Part shown: positions 58,086 through 64,000 of the stretch, in pieces
How the letters are laid out: each line of letters begins with the position of its first letter
How positions within the stretch are numbered: the first letter of the stretch is position 1
Assembly: GCA_036380715.1 (NCBI GenBank)
Contig: DASVEF010000044.1
Span: 25,671 to 89,670, forward strand
Source of the DNA: UBA5704 sp036380715
GTDB taxonomy: Bacteria > Acidobacteriota > Thermoanaerobaculia > Multivoradales > UBA5704
DNA length: 64,000 nucleotides
Direction: 5' to 3'
Notes under the pieces: model-generated
What the model was told of the DNA's origin: nothing
Databases searched by the model: none
Seen by the model: only the letters and a program-made list of their open reading frames with translations
Position numbers and translations under genes: made by a program

Positions 58086-58601
58086 TCACTCCTCCGGCCT
58101 GGGAGTCTGATACAGCTTACGGGCGAGGATCTGGCCGGCCTTTTCCTGGACCACCGGTCCGGCGGCCTCGAACAGCGCCGCGAGCGCGATCGGAGAGCGG
58201 ACGATGCAGGCGGCGACGTGGGCGGCATAGAGGAGCTCGTCGTTGAAGACGCGGACGTGACCCACTGTCGAGCTCCCGCACTCGACGGCGAAACCGTCCG
58301 CGCCGCGGTCGCCGACCCGGAAGATCGGGTCGCGCCCCACCGCCGGCCAGACGGCCAGGAAGAGAAGGCCGGCGTCCCGGTACCGGAACGCCGCCTCCGG
58401 GCGGTCGCCGTGCTCGCGCCCCTCCCAGAGCCGGTACAGCGCGTACCGGCCCTCGTCCCGGCGCAGCTCCCAAGGGCCGATCGTCTCCCCCTCCGTCGAC
58501 AGGAACGGCTCGTCCTGCTCGCGGAGCAGCTCCAGGAACTCGCTCTTGAACGCATTGCCAAGCTGCGGATCGCTCTCGCCGTCAGGGCTCTCGGCCGGCA
58601 T
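58086..58601 (-). CDS. Hypothetical protein, 171 aa
   Basis: I do not recognise the family. The start ATG (58601, minus) has AGGAG about seven bases upstream, which supports it. The protein is soluble, acidic and without signal peptide or membrane segment. It has a Glu/Arg-rich N-terminal half (residues about 1-70), a central VWPAVGRDPIFRVGDRGADG segment and a helical C-terminal third (about 120-165). It is convergent with the exporter gene, five bases apart, and divergent from the Xre regulator. That spacing means it is not part of the NRPS operon. Codon use matches the neighbourhood. Confidence 0.75.
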   Translation of the reverse strand: MPAESPDGESDPQLGNAFKSEFLELLREQDEPFLSTEGETIGPWELRRDEGRYALYRLWEGREHGDRPEAAFRYRDAGLLFLAVWPAVGRDPIFRVGDRGADGFAVECGSSTVGHVRVFNDELLYAAHVAACIVRSPIALAALFEAAGPVVQEKAGQILARKLYQTPRPEE

Positions 58602-58755
58602 CGCGGATCTCCTCTCTCCCCTCCGGGGCCAGTTGCCGCCGGAGTCGCGAAGTATCGTCGTCCGGCAACAAAGTACAGAAGAACGTTTCTATATCGAGAA
58701 ACCTGGACCAGTCAACCTGGAACTTTTGGCTGCACTGAGATAGTCTCTTCCCGTC
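58602..58755. promoter_or_regulatory. Divergent intergenic region, AT-richer, with a direct repeat
   Basis: This is the only clearly AT-rich non-coding stretch in the left 60 kb, between two divergent genes. A direct repeat AACCTGGA occurs at 58700-58707 and 58714-58721 (14 bases start to start). TATATC at 58690 and TAGTCT at 58741 are -10-like. It could hold operator sites for the adjacent Xre protein. No confident -35 elements were seen. Confidence 0.35.
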
Positions 58756-59157
58756 ATGAATGAAGAGGTCGCGCGCCTGTTGAACGTGCTGAGGACCGCC
58801 ATGAAGGTCCTCGGCGTCACCAACCGCGAGGTCGAAAAGAAGCTCGAGCTGAGCTACGGCTACCTGAGCCGCCTGTTCGCCGGCTCGATCGACCTCAAGA
58901 TGGACCACATCCTGGACATCTGCCAGGCCGTCGGGCTCCAGCCGGCGGAGTTCTTCCACCTCGCCTATCCGCGCCCCCCCGTCCCCGGCACCCCGGCGGC
59001 GGCGCGGCTGCGCGACGTGCTCCAGGGGTTCCAGCCTCCCGCCGCCGTCGCCGGGACGCCTTCGGGGGGGATCAGCCGCGAAGAGGTCGAGCGGATGATG
59101 GAGGATTCCCTCAAGAAGCTGCTCGCCGAGCTCGACCGCGCTCGCGAAGTCTCCTGA
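58756..59157 (+). CDS. Xre-family helix-turn-helix regulator with C-terminal helix
   Basis: 133 residues. The HTH lies at about residues 10-65 (LRTAMKVLGVTNREVEKKLE, then YGYLSRLFAGSIDLKMDHIL), the Cro/C1/Xre layout. A Pro-rich linker follows and then a charged helix (ISREEVERMMEDSLKKLLAE) that probably mediates oligomerisation. ATG at 58756 has no clear Shine-Dalgarno sequence. It presumably binds the divergent region beside it. The text EFFHLAYP is familiar to me from small regulators of Acidobacteriota, which is part of the reason for the taxonomic guess. There is no evidence that it controls the NRPS operon. Confidence 0.85.
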   Translation: MNEEVARLLNVLRTAMKVLGVTNREVEKKLELSYGYLSRLFAGSIDLKMDHILDICQAVGLQPAEFFHLAYPRPPVPGTPAAARLRDVLQGFQPPAAVAGTPSGGISREEVERMMEDSLKKLLAELDRAREVS

Positions 59158-59160
59158 GAG

Positions 59161-59211
59161 CCCTCACCCCCTGACCCCCTCTCCCGGAGGGAGAGGGGCC
59201 GGGGGTGAGGG
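59161..59211. repeat. Perfect nested palindromic repeat (REP-like), possible terminator
   Basis: The outer arms are CCCTCACCCCC / GGGGGTGAGGG (11 bp), the inner arms CCCCTCTCCC / GGGAGAGGGG (10 bp), with a GGA loop. It starts four bases after the Xre stop. There is no T-run, so it is not a classic intrinsic terminator, but the hairpin could end or stabilise transcripts. It belongs to the same family as the copy at 55211. Confidence 0.85.
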
Positions 59212-59231
59212 CCGGCCGCGGAGCACCCTGC

Positions 59232-59237
59232 TACAAT
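59232..59237 (+). promoter_or_regulatory. -10-like TACAAT just upstream of the heptose kinase start
   Basis: TACAAT ends ten bases before the ATG at 59248 and there is no Shine-Dalgarno sequence. This suggests a promoter giving a leaderless or nearly leaderless transcript. No -35 element is recognisable. Confidence 0.3.
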
Positions 59238-59247
59238 CCGCCACCAA

Positions 59248-60303
59248 ATGCCCGGAGACCAGCGACTTCCGACCCGCGACCGGCTGCTCGGCCTGGTCGA
59301 GGCGATGGCCGGCCAGCCCGTCGCCATGCTGGTCGACCTCGTGGCCGACCTGTTCATCACCGGCACGCCGAAGCGGATCAGCCGGGAGGCCCCGGTCCTG
59401 ATCCTCTCCTACCAGGGCGAAAAGCTGGTCCCGGGCGGCGGAGCCAACGCGGTCGCCAACGTGGCCGCGCTCGGCGGCCGGCCTCTCCCCCTCGGCGTCG
59501 TAGGCGACGACGCCCACGGCCGCGGCCTGCTCGCCGCCCTCCAGTCGGTGGGAGTCGAGACGGACGGCGTGCTCGTACGGCCCGGCTACCGCACCCCGAC
59601 CAAAGTGCGCATCCTGGGCGGCGGCAAGCACTCGATCAAGCAGCAGATCGTCCGCTACGACATCGAAGAGACCCTGGAGCTGACCCGCGACGAGCGGGAC
59701 CGCTTCGCCATGGCGCTCGCGCGATGGAGCGCGCAATCCCCGGTGCGGGCCGCGATCCTCTCCGACTACGGCTATGGAGCGGTCGAGCCGGACCTGCTGC
59801 CGCGGGTGCGCGCGGCGCTCGGCCCCGGCGCGACCCTGGTCTGCGACAGCCGCTACCGGCTCGGCGAGTTCGCCGGCCTCGACGGCGCGACGCCCAACGA
59901 AGAAGAGGCCGAAGCGCTCTTCGGCGCGGCGATCAACGACGATCCCGCGGTCCTCGAACGCGCCGGCGGCGGCCTCCTGGAGCGCCTCTCCGCGCGCTTC
60001 CTCCTGATCACCCGCGGCAGCCGCGGCATGAGCCTCTTCGAACCCGGCGGCTCCACACACCTGCCCGTCCACGGCACCGACCAGGTCGCGGACGTCACCG
60101 GCGCCGGCGACACCGTGATCGGTACTTTCGCCCTGGCCCTCGCCGCCGGAGCCACGCCGGCCGAAGCGGCCCTGCTCGCCAACTACGCGGGCGGAGTGGT
60201 CGTCATGAAAATGGGAACGGCGACGCTCACGTCCGACGAGCTGCGGCACGCCGTCGAGAGCGATCCGCGGCCGATCGAGGAGATGCGATGGGAGAGGTCC
60301 TGA
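59248..60303 (+). CDS. rfaE1: D-glycero-beta-D-manno-heptose-7-phosphate kinase (RfaE domain I, HldE-N type)
   Basis: 351 residues of the PfkB/ribokinase family. It phosphorylates heptose 7-phosphate at C1 in ADP-heptose synthesis for the LPS inner core. The glycine-rich sugar-binding segment VPGGGANAVANVAALGG is at about residues 70-86. The catalytic anion hole and base are in DVTGAGDTVIGTF near residue 290. TPNEEEAEALFG is the usual RfaE text. The ATG at 59248 precedes the first conserved helix by the usual distance. It overlaps the next gene by 16 bases. In many bacteria the kinase and adenylyltransferase are one polypeptide (HldE); here they are two genes. Confidence 0.9.
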   Translation: MPGDQRLPTRDRLLGLVEAMAGQPVAMLVDLVADLFITGTPKRISREAPVLILSYQGEKLVPGGGANAVANVAALGGRPLPLGVVGDDAHGRGLLAALQSVGVETDGVLVRPGYRTPTKVRILGGGKHSIKQQIVRYDIEETLELTRDERDRFAMALARWSAQSPVRAAILSDYGYGAVEPDLLPRVRAALGPGATLVCDSRYRLGEFAGLDGATPNEEEAEALFGAAINDDPAVLERAGGGLLERLSARFLLITRGSRGMSLFEPGGSTHLPVHGTDQVADVTGAGDTVIGTFALALAAGATPAEAALLANYAGGVVVMKMGTATLTSDELRHAVESDPRPIEEMRWERS

Positions 60304-60773
60304 GAGCCGAAGCCCTGGAACAGCGCCTCGCCGGCCTGCGGGCGCAGGGCAAGAAAACCGCCTTCGCCAACGGCCACTTCGACCTGCTGCACGTCGGGCA
60401 CCTCCGCTACCTGCAAGCCGCCCGGGCCGAGGCCGACGCCCTGATCGTGGCGGTCAACGACGACGACTCCGTGGCGCGGCTCAAGGGCCCGGGACGGCCG
60501 GTCGTCCCCGCGGCCGAGCGCGCTGAGCTCCTCGCCGCCCTGGAGCCGGTCGACTTCGTCGTGATCTTCCAGGGCGACACCCCCGCCCCCCTGCTCGCCC
60601 GCCTGCGGCCGGACGTCCACTGCAAGGGCACCGACTACGGCACCCCCGACCGCGTTCCCGAATACGAGACCGTCCGCGCCTACGGCGGGCGCACCGCCCT
60701 CGTCGGCGATCCCAAGGACCATGCCACGAGCGACCTGATCGCCAGGGTCAAGGCGCTGCCCGAACAGCTCTGA
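60288..60773 (+). CDS. rfaE2: D-glycero-beta-D-manno-heptose 1-phosphate adenylyltransferase (RfaE domain II)
   Basis: 161 residues of the cytidylyltransferase-like superfamily. It catalyses the last activation step giving ADP-heptose. The nucleotide-binding HxGH site is in FANGHFDLLHVGHLRYLQAAR at residues about 26-46. DVHCKGTDY and GDPKDHATSDLI are later family motifs. The ATG at 60288 lies inside the kinase gene end (16-base overlap), implying translational coupling. The open frame extends upstream to 59205, but that part is a shadow of the kinase. Confidence 0.9.
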   Translation: MGEVLRAEALEQRLAGLRAQGKKTAFANGHFDLLHVGHLRYLQAARAEADALIVAVNDDDSVARLKGPGRPVVPAAERAELLAALEPVDFVVIFQGDTPAPLLARLRPDVHCKGTDYGTPDRVPEYETVRAYGGRTALVGDPKDHATSDLIARVKALPEQL

Positions 60774-60840
60774 ATGCGTTCAGCAGGAGCGGCGAAGACC
60801 TGGCCTACTCAAGGGCTCTGTCCAGCACTTTCTGGCAAAC

Positions 60841-60880
60841 TTGACTTCTCGGAGAAAGGGTCCTGAGATACGATGCTGTT
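60841..60880 (+). promoter_or_regulatory. Possible promoter of the ATPase/TOPRIM pair
   Basis: TTGACT (60841) resembles a -35 box. TACGAT (60869-60874) lies six bases before the ATG at 60881. The 22-base spacing is too long for a standard promoter, so only the -10-like element is supported, weakly. The surrounding 107-base gap after rfaE2 turns abruptly AT-richer. Confidence 0.3.
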
Positions 60881-61975
60881 ATGTTGACACGAATCTTTGC
60901 CGACAACTACCGCGCTCTGGTGAACTTCGAGTTCCGACCCGGCCGGCTTAGTCTACTGCTGGGTGACAACGGAACCGGCAAGACCAGCGTGCTGAACGTG
61001 CTGGCCAGCCTACACGACCTGATCGTCCTTGGTAGCTCCGCGGGCGATCTATTCCTGGGCACGCGGACGAAGTGGGAAACCCGCGAGGTGCAGCGACTTG
61101 AGCTCGACATCGAGGACACCAGCGGAACATATCGTTATGCACTTGAGATCCAACATCCTCAAGGATTGCACCAGAAGCCGTTCATCCGGATGGAAAAAGT
61201 AAACGCCGACGGCGAGCCGCTCTATCGTTTCTCGGATGGCGAAGTACAGCTCTATTACGACGATCTCACGATTGGCCCCACGTTCCCCTTTCGTTCGGAT
61301 CAATCTTTCCTGATGAATCTCGGCTCAGAGCGTGCCCACCGAATTGGTCGGCTTGCTAAGTTCAAAGACCTTATAGCTGGGGTCTCGATTTTCCAGCCGA
61401 ATCCATTTGCAATGGAGTGGGTATCGATGCAGGATCAGAGTTTCTTAAGGCGGGACGGCACTAACTTTGCTGCTTTCTTCGATTACCTGAATAATGAACG
61501 CCCGGACGTAAGGGCTGCGCTCGAGGAGCGCCTCAGCGAAGCTCTTCCCGGATTCCGCAATTTCTTTTTCAGACGCATGGGAGACCCGAAGCTGCTTCTG
61601 GCTATTTTCGGCGACGAACGACACAAGGGCGAACTCACGCTGAGAGATCTTTCCGAAGGCCAGCGTATCCTCGCCATCTTGTATGCAGCCGTTTATGGGC
61701 TTGTTCGGGACGGCGCCGTCCTCTGTTTCGACGAGCCGGACAACTTCGTTTCCTTGCCTGAGATCCAACCGTGGCTCCAAGAGCTCCGTGATGCTATTGA
61801 GGAGCGCGGTGGACAGGCAATGATCATCTCCCATCATCCAGAGGTGATGGATTATCTGGCGCTAGATTCGATTTGGCAATTCGATCGCCCATCGGGTCCA
61901 GTGATCGCCCGACCTTTCGATGTGAACGGGAGCTCAGATCTCAAGCTGTCGGAGATCATTGCCCGCGGGGAGTAA
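60881..61975 (+). CDS. AAA/ABC-type ATPase (AAA_21/OLD-like), candidate defence ATPase
   Basis: 364 residues. Walker A GDNGTGKTS is at residues 28-36, the ABC signature LSEGQ near 260, Walker B AVLCFDEPDN near 285 and the H-loop ISHHPEVMDYL at about 316. This SMC/OLD-like arrangement with a short helical insertion between the lobes is typical of single-polypeptide ATPases in phage-defence and overcoming-lysogenization-type systems. It has no transmembrane part, so it is not a transporter. The TOPRIM-like gene follows one base later. Base composition is far from the surroundings: 26 of 60 bases are G or C at 61441-61500, against 43 of 60 at 60541-60600. Horizontal gain is likely. A defence role is inferred. 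Confidence 0.85.
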   Translation: MLTRIFADNYRALVNFEFRPGRLSLLLGDNGTGKTSVLNVLASLHDLIVLGSSAGDLFLGTRTKWETREVQRLELDIEDTSGTYRYALEIQHPQGLHQKPFIRMEKVNADGEPLYRFSDGEVQLYYDDLTIGPTFPFRSDQSFLMNLGSERAHRIGRLAKFKDLIAGVSIFQPNPFAMEWVSMQDQSFLRRDGTNFAAFFDYLNNERPDVRAALEERLSEALPGFRNFFFRRMGDPKLLLAIFGDERHKGELTLRDLSEGQRILAILYAAVYGLVRDGAVLCFDEPDNFVSLPEIQPWLQELRDAIEERGGQAMIISHHPEVMDYLALDSIWQFDRPSGPVIARPFDVNGSSDLKLSEIIARGE

Positions 61976-61976
61976 C

Positions 61977-62528
61977 GTGCCTGAAAAACTCAGATGCCTG
62001 TTGCTCTGCGAGGATGCCGAGCAGGAGTGGTTGTTTCGTCCCATCCTCAAGAATTTGTTCCATCGCGTCCGAGTTGAGCCGCGAATACCAAATGGGGGAT
62101 TCACCTTTGTGCTCGCGCGGCTCGCGGATGCTGCGAAGTATCTCCGGCAGCGTCCGAAGGAAGCCGTTGGCCTGCTGGTAGTCATTGATGGCGACAAAGA
62201 CGGCTATCAGAGACGTCTTGACAAGATCCAGGAAGTGTTGCGCACGGCGGGCCTTGACCTGAAGAGCTCAGATCGCATCGCGACCTGTATCCCGACACGC
62301 AACGTCGAGACTTGGGAGTTGTGGCTGTGTGGCTACCGAGATCTGGACGAGACGAGTGACTACAAGAGTAGGTTCCACCGCGAGGTAAAGCCGCGTGTCC
62401 ACCGTAGCCAGCTCATAGACGCCTGGTTCGCTCGTCTCTCAGATGAGCAACGGGAACAAGAAGCGGCACAGCTCCCGGCTCTCGCAAAGGGGCGCACGGA
62501 AATTCAGGCTCTCGCAAGGAGTCATTAA
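61977..62528 (+). CDS. Small TOPRIM-like protein (DUF4276-like), partner of the ATPase
   Basis: 183 residues from the GTG at 61977, one base after the ATPase stop, with GGGGAG at 61967-61972. A TTG at 61959 is an alternative. The first strand CLLLCEDAEQEWLF supplies a Glu, and VVIDGDKDGYQRRLDKI supplies the D-x-D, the metal-binding pattern of TOPRIM nucleases. CIPTRNVETWELWL matches the ETW/EAW motif of DUF4276 proteins, which are often encoded after AAA ATPases. The same low GC as the ATPase indicates joint transfer. Likely a nuclease working with the ATPase. Family membership is recognised by eye only. Confidence 0.75.
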   Translation: MPEKLRCLLLCEDAEQEWLFRPILKNLFHRVRVEPRIPNGGFTFVLARLADAAKYLRQRPKEAVGLLVVIDGDKDGYQRRLDKIQEVLRTAGLDLKSSDRIATCIPTRNVETWELWLCGYRDLDETSDYKSRFHREVKPRVHRSQLIDAWFARLSDEQREQEAAQLPALAKGRTEIQALARSH

Positions 62529-62584
62529 TAGGACGCCTCGCATGGCTCTTCGACAATGAAGGCGATTCGTCCAAGCGGCTCAGC

Positions 62585-62590
62585 TAGAAT
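62585..62590 (+). promoter_or_regulatory. -10-like TAGAAT upstream of the YwbE gene
   Basis: TAGAAT fits the TANAAT -10 consensus and ends six bases before the ATG at 62597, where no Shine-Dalgarno sequence exists. Leaderless initiation is possible. No -35 box was recognised. Confidence 0.35.
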
Positions 62591-62596
62591 AGAGCC

Positions 62597-62800
62597 ATGG
62601 ACGGGACGCGCAGACAGGACATCCGCCCGGGGCTCACCGTCGAGATCGTCCTCAAGCAGGACCAGGCGACCGGCAAGAGGACCCGCGGCGTCGTGCGCGA
62701 CATCCTGACCTCCTCGCCGAGCCATCCGCATGGGATCAAGGTCCGGCTGACCAGCGGCGCAGTGGGACGGGTCAAAGCCATCCTGGAACAAGGCCAATAG
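62597..62800 (+). CDS. ywbE: YwbE family protein (DUF2196)
   Basis: 67 residues, the usual length of this small family. It has the typical beginning RQDIRPGLTVEIVLKQDQ and later RGVVRDILTSSPSHPHGIKV, a compact beta-barrel-like, RNA-binding-style protein whose function is not established. GC returns here to the high regional level, so the low-GC insert ends between 62528 and 62597. The next gene starts ten bases after its stop, so they are probably co-transcribed. Confidence 0.88.
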   Translation: MDGTRRQDIRPGLTVEIVLKQDQATGKRTRGVVRDILTSSPSHPHGIKVRLTSGAVGRVKAILEQGQ

Positions 62801-62809
62801 GAGTCGTTG

Positions 62810-63340
62810 ATGATCGACAAGCCCAGCGCTTCGGAATACGCCCCGTTCTACGCCGGCTACATCTCGAAGGCCCCGGCCGGCGACGTGGTCGAGCTCCTCG
62901 ACCGGCAGAAGGACCTGGTTCGCCGGCTCTCCGCCGCCACGCCCGCCGAGCAGGAGACCTTCCGCTACGCGGCCGGCAAATGGAGCGTCCGGGAGGTCGC
63001 GGGGCACATGACGGACGCCGAGCGCGTGTTCGGCTATCGGGCCTTCCGCATCGCCCGCGGCGACGAGACCCCCCTCGAAGGCTTCGACGAAAACGAGTTC
63101 GTGGCGAATTCGACCTTCCACGAGCGGAGCCTCTCTTCCCTGATCGATGAGCTCGTGCTCGTCCGGGACGCCAACCTCGCGATCTTCTGCGGCCTCTCCT
63201 CGGAAGAGTGGATGCGCAAGGGGACCGCGAACGGCTCGCCGGTGTCCGTCCGCGCTCTCGCCTTCATCCTGGTTGGACACATGCACCACCACATGGACAT
63301 TCTGCGCGACCGGTACGGACTGAAGATCGACCCAAAATAG
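62810..63340 (+). CDS. DinB family protein (putative metal-dependent enzyme)
   Basis: 176 residues from the ATG at 62810, with GGAG at 62800-62803 and a six-base spacer. A TTG three bases earlier is less likely. It is a four-helix DinB-like protein. Candidate metal ligands are the His in VAGHMTDAERV (about residue 65) and the His cluster in VGHMHHHMDIL near residue 160. The KWSVREVAGHM motif is characteristic. DinB-like proteins include thiol-dependent transferases and many of unknown activity, so no substrate is assigned. It sits in a short unit with ywbE. Confidence 0.88.
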   Translation: MIDKPSASEYAPFYAGYISKAPAGDVVELLDRQKDLVRRLSAATPAEQETFRYAAGKWSVREVAGHMTDAERVFGYRAFRIARGDETPLEGFDENEFVANSTFHERSLSSLIDELVLVRDANLAIFCGLSSEEWMRKGTANGSPVSVRALAFILVGHMHHHMDILRDRYGLKIDPK

Positions 63341-63396
63341 ATCCTCCCATCCAGCGACTCTGCTTGGCCCGCCCTTTGCTATTCTCTGCCGCGCCT

Positions 63397-63418
63397 CCGT
63401 TACCGGAGGACGTAACGG
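63397..63418 (+). promoter_or_regulatory. Hairpin presenting the Shine-Dalgarno sequence in its loop
   Basis: CCGTTAC (63397-63403) and GTAACGG (63412-63418) are perfect complements. The eight-base loop CGGAGGAC contains GGAGG (63405-63409), nine bases before the ATG at 63419. The 78-base gap before the gene otherwise shows only TATTCT near 63380 as a -10-like element. Confidence 0.5.
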
Positions 63419-64000
63419 ATGCACCTCATGTCGTACCCACTGCTTCCCTGGATCGAAGTCGTACCGGGAGCCCCCTATTTCCGGACCGACCGCGGCGAGA
63501 GCTGGACGCCGATCGGCCACAACGACGCGATCACCTGGCCGTCCCTGAAAGATGCCTTCCGCCGCCGCGACCTCCCGGCCGTCGACCGGTACCTCCGCCT
63601 CCTCGCCGCGAGCGGAGTGACGTGCCTCCGGCTCATGCTGGAGTACGCGCAAGAAAGGCACCGCTTCTTTGAGCGCCCACCCGGCGCGTTCCGGCCGGCG
63701 ATGATCCAGCTCTGGGACGACCTCTTCGCCCTCTGCGCCCGGCACGGCATCCGGATCCTGCTCACCCCCTTCGACACCTTCTGGATGTGGCGGAGGTGGA
63801 AACACCATCCTTACAACCGGTCGAACGGCGGAGTCTGCGCGGCCAAGTCCCGGATGCTCACCTGCCGCGACACCCGCGCCGCCATCAAGCGCCGGCTCCT
63901 CTTCGCCACCGAGCGCTGGGGCGGCAGCGGGACCCTGTTCGCCTGGGACCTCTGGAACGAGATCCACCCGGCCTTCGGCGGCAACGATCCCGGCTGTTTC
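63419..64000 (+). CDS. GH5-like glycoside hydrolase (cellulase/mannanase fold), 3'-partial
   Basis: 194 residues are visible and the frame is still open at the window end. The start ATG is at 63419 with GGAGG upstream; a second ATG three codons later is possible. The pattern is that of a (beta/alpha)8 retaining glycosidase: ASGVTCLRLMLEY (strand and Arg), HGIRILLTPFDTFWMW, then FAWDLWNEIHP, in which the Glu of WNE is the expected acid/base. The nucleophile Glu would be downstream. No signal peptide is visible at this start, which is unusual for secreted GH5 enzymes. It could be intracellular or the N-terminus may be misjudged. Confidence 0.8.
   Translation, partial: MHLMSYPLLPWIEVVPGAPYFRTDRGESWTPIGHNDAITWPSLKDAFRRRDLPAVDRYLRLLAASGVTCLRLMLEYAQERHRFFERPPGAFRPAMIQLWDDLFALCARHGIRILLTPFDTFWMWRRWKHHPYNRSNGGVCAAKSRMLTCRDTRAAIKRRLLFATERWGGSGTLFAWDLWNEIHPAFGGNDPGCF

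Noticed and set aside
59161..59211. Classic intrinsic terminator
   Set aside because: The hairpin is strong but no T-run follows, and the same sequence occurs inside a coding region. It was recorded as a repeat instead.
59205..60287. Upstream extension of the rfaE2 frame
   Set aside because: It is an out-of-frame shadow of the rfaE1 kinase. The HxGH domain begins shortly after the ATG at 60288.
61959..61976. TTG start at 61959 for the TOPRIM-like gene
   Set aside because: It lies inside the ATPase end and has no SD at proper distance. The GTG at 61977 has GGGGAG just upstream and directly follows the ATPase stop.

Overview
The window is uniformly very GC-rich and almost entirely coding. About 58 kb of it is one plus-strand biosynthetic operon: four nonribosomal peptide synthetase (NRPS) genes followed by an exporter. 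The remainder is ordinary chromosomal genes plus one small, much more AT-rich gene pair. I infer a Gram-negative, LPS-making soil-type bacterium. A split RfaE (ADP-heptose) pair indicates heptose-containing LPS. The Xre-family regulator, YwbE and DinB proteins would fit a high-GC Acidobacteriota, perhaps Thermoanaerobaculia-like. That taxonomic call comes from style and memory, not from a search.

Layout. Positions 3-40091: the 3' part of a giant NRPS gene (NRPS1) whose start lies upstream. It opens inside a sulfotransferase domain, continues through eleven complete C-A-T modules (two with epimerization domains), and ends in an extra C domain. 40127-46627: NRPS2, which starts with a condensation-fold domain lacking both catalytic histidines, then A-T-C-A-T. 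46624-53262: NRPS3, C-A-T-C-A-T. 53259-56699: NRPS4, a cyclization-type C domain, a ruined A domain carrying an in-frame palindromic repeat, and a T domain. 56701-58080: an MFS exporter. The five genes overlap or nearly touch, so they are probably co-transcribed. Convergent to them (58086-58601, minus) is an unknown gene, divergent from a small Xre regulator (58756-59157). A palindromic repeat (59161-59211) separates this from the heptose kinase and adenylyltransferase genes (59248-60773). Next is the low-GC ATPase/TOPRIM-like pair (60881-62528), which resembles a phage-defence cassette. Then come YwbE (62597), DinB (62810) and the beginning of a GH5-like glycosidase (63419-64000).

Reading the ten specificity residues of each A domain by hand, from upstream to downstream, gives this tentative order: [sulfotransferase-containing upstream part] - Hpg-like - D-Cys-like - Dab-like - unknown - Dab-like - Pro - Hpg-like - Hpg-like - Gly - D-Tyr - Thr - Gln - unknown - Ser - Hpg-like - (dead A domain). 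Pro, Gly, Tyr, Thr and Ser are the firm calls. Gln is fairly good. Hpg (4-hydroxyphenylglycine), Dab and Cys are similarity calls. The product would be a long (at least 15 residues), cationic, aromatic peptide, possibly sulfated upstream. No thioesterase or reductase release domain is visible on any of the four proteins, and no Hpg or Dab biosynthesis, MbtH or phosphopantetheinyl transferase gene is in the window. Release and precursor supply must therefore be encoded elsewhere or work in an unusual way.
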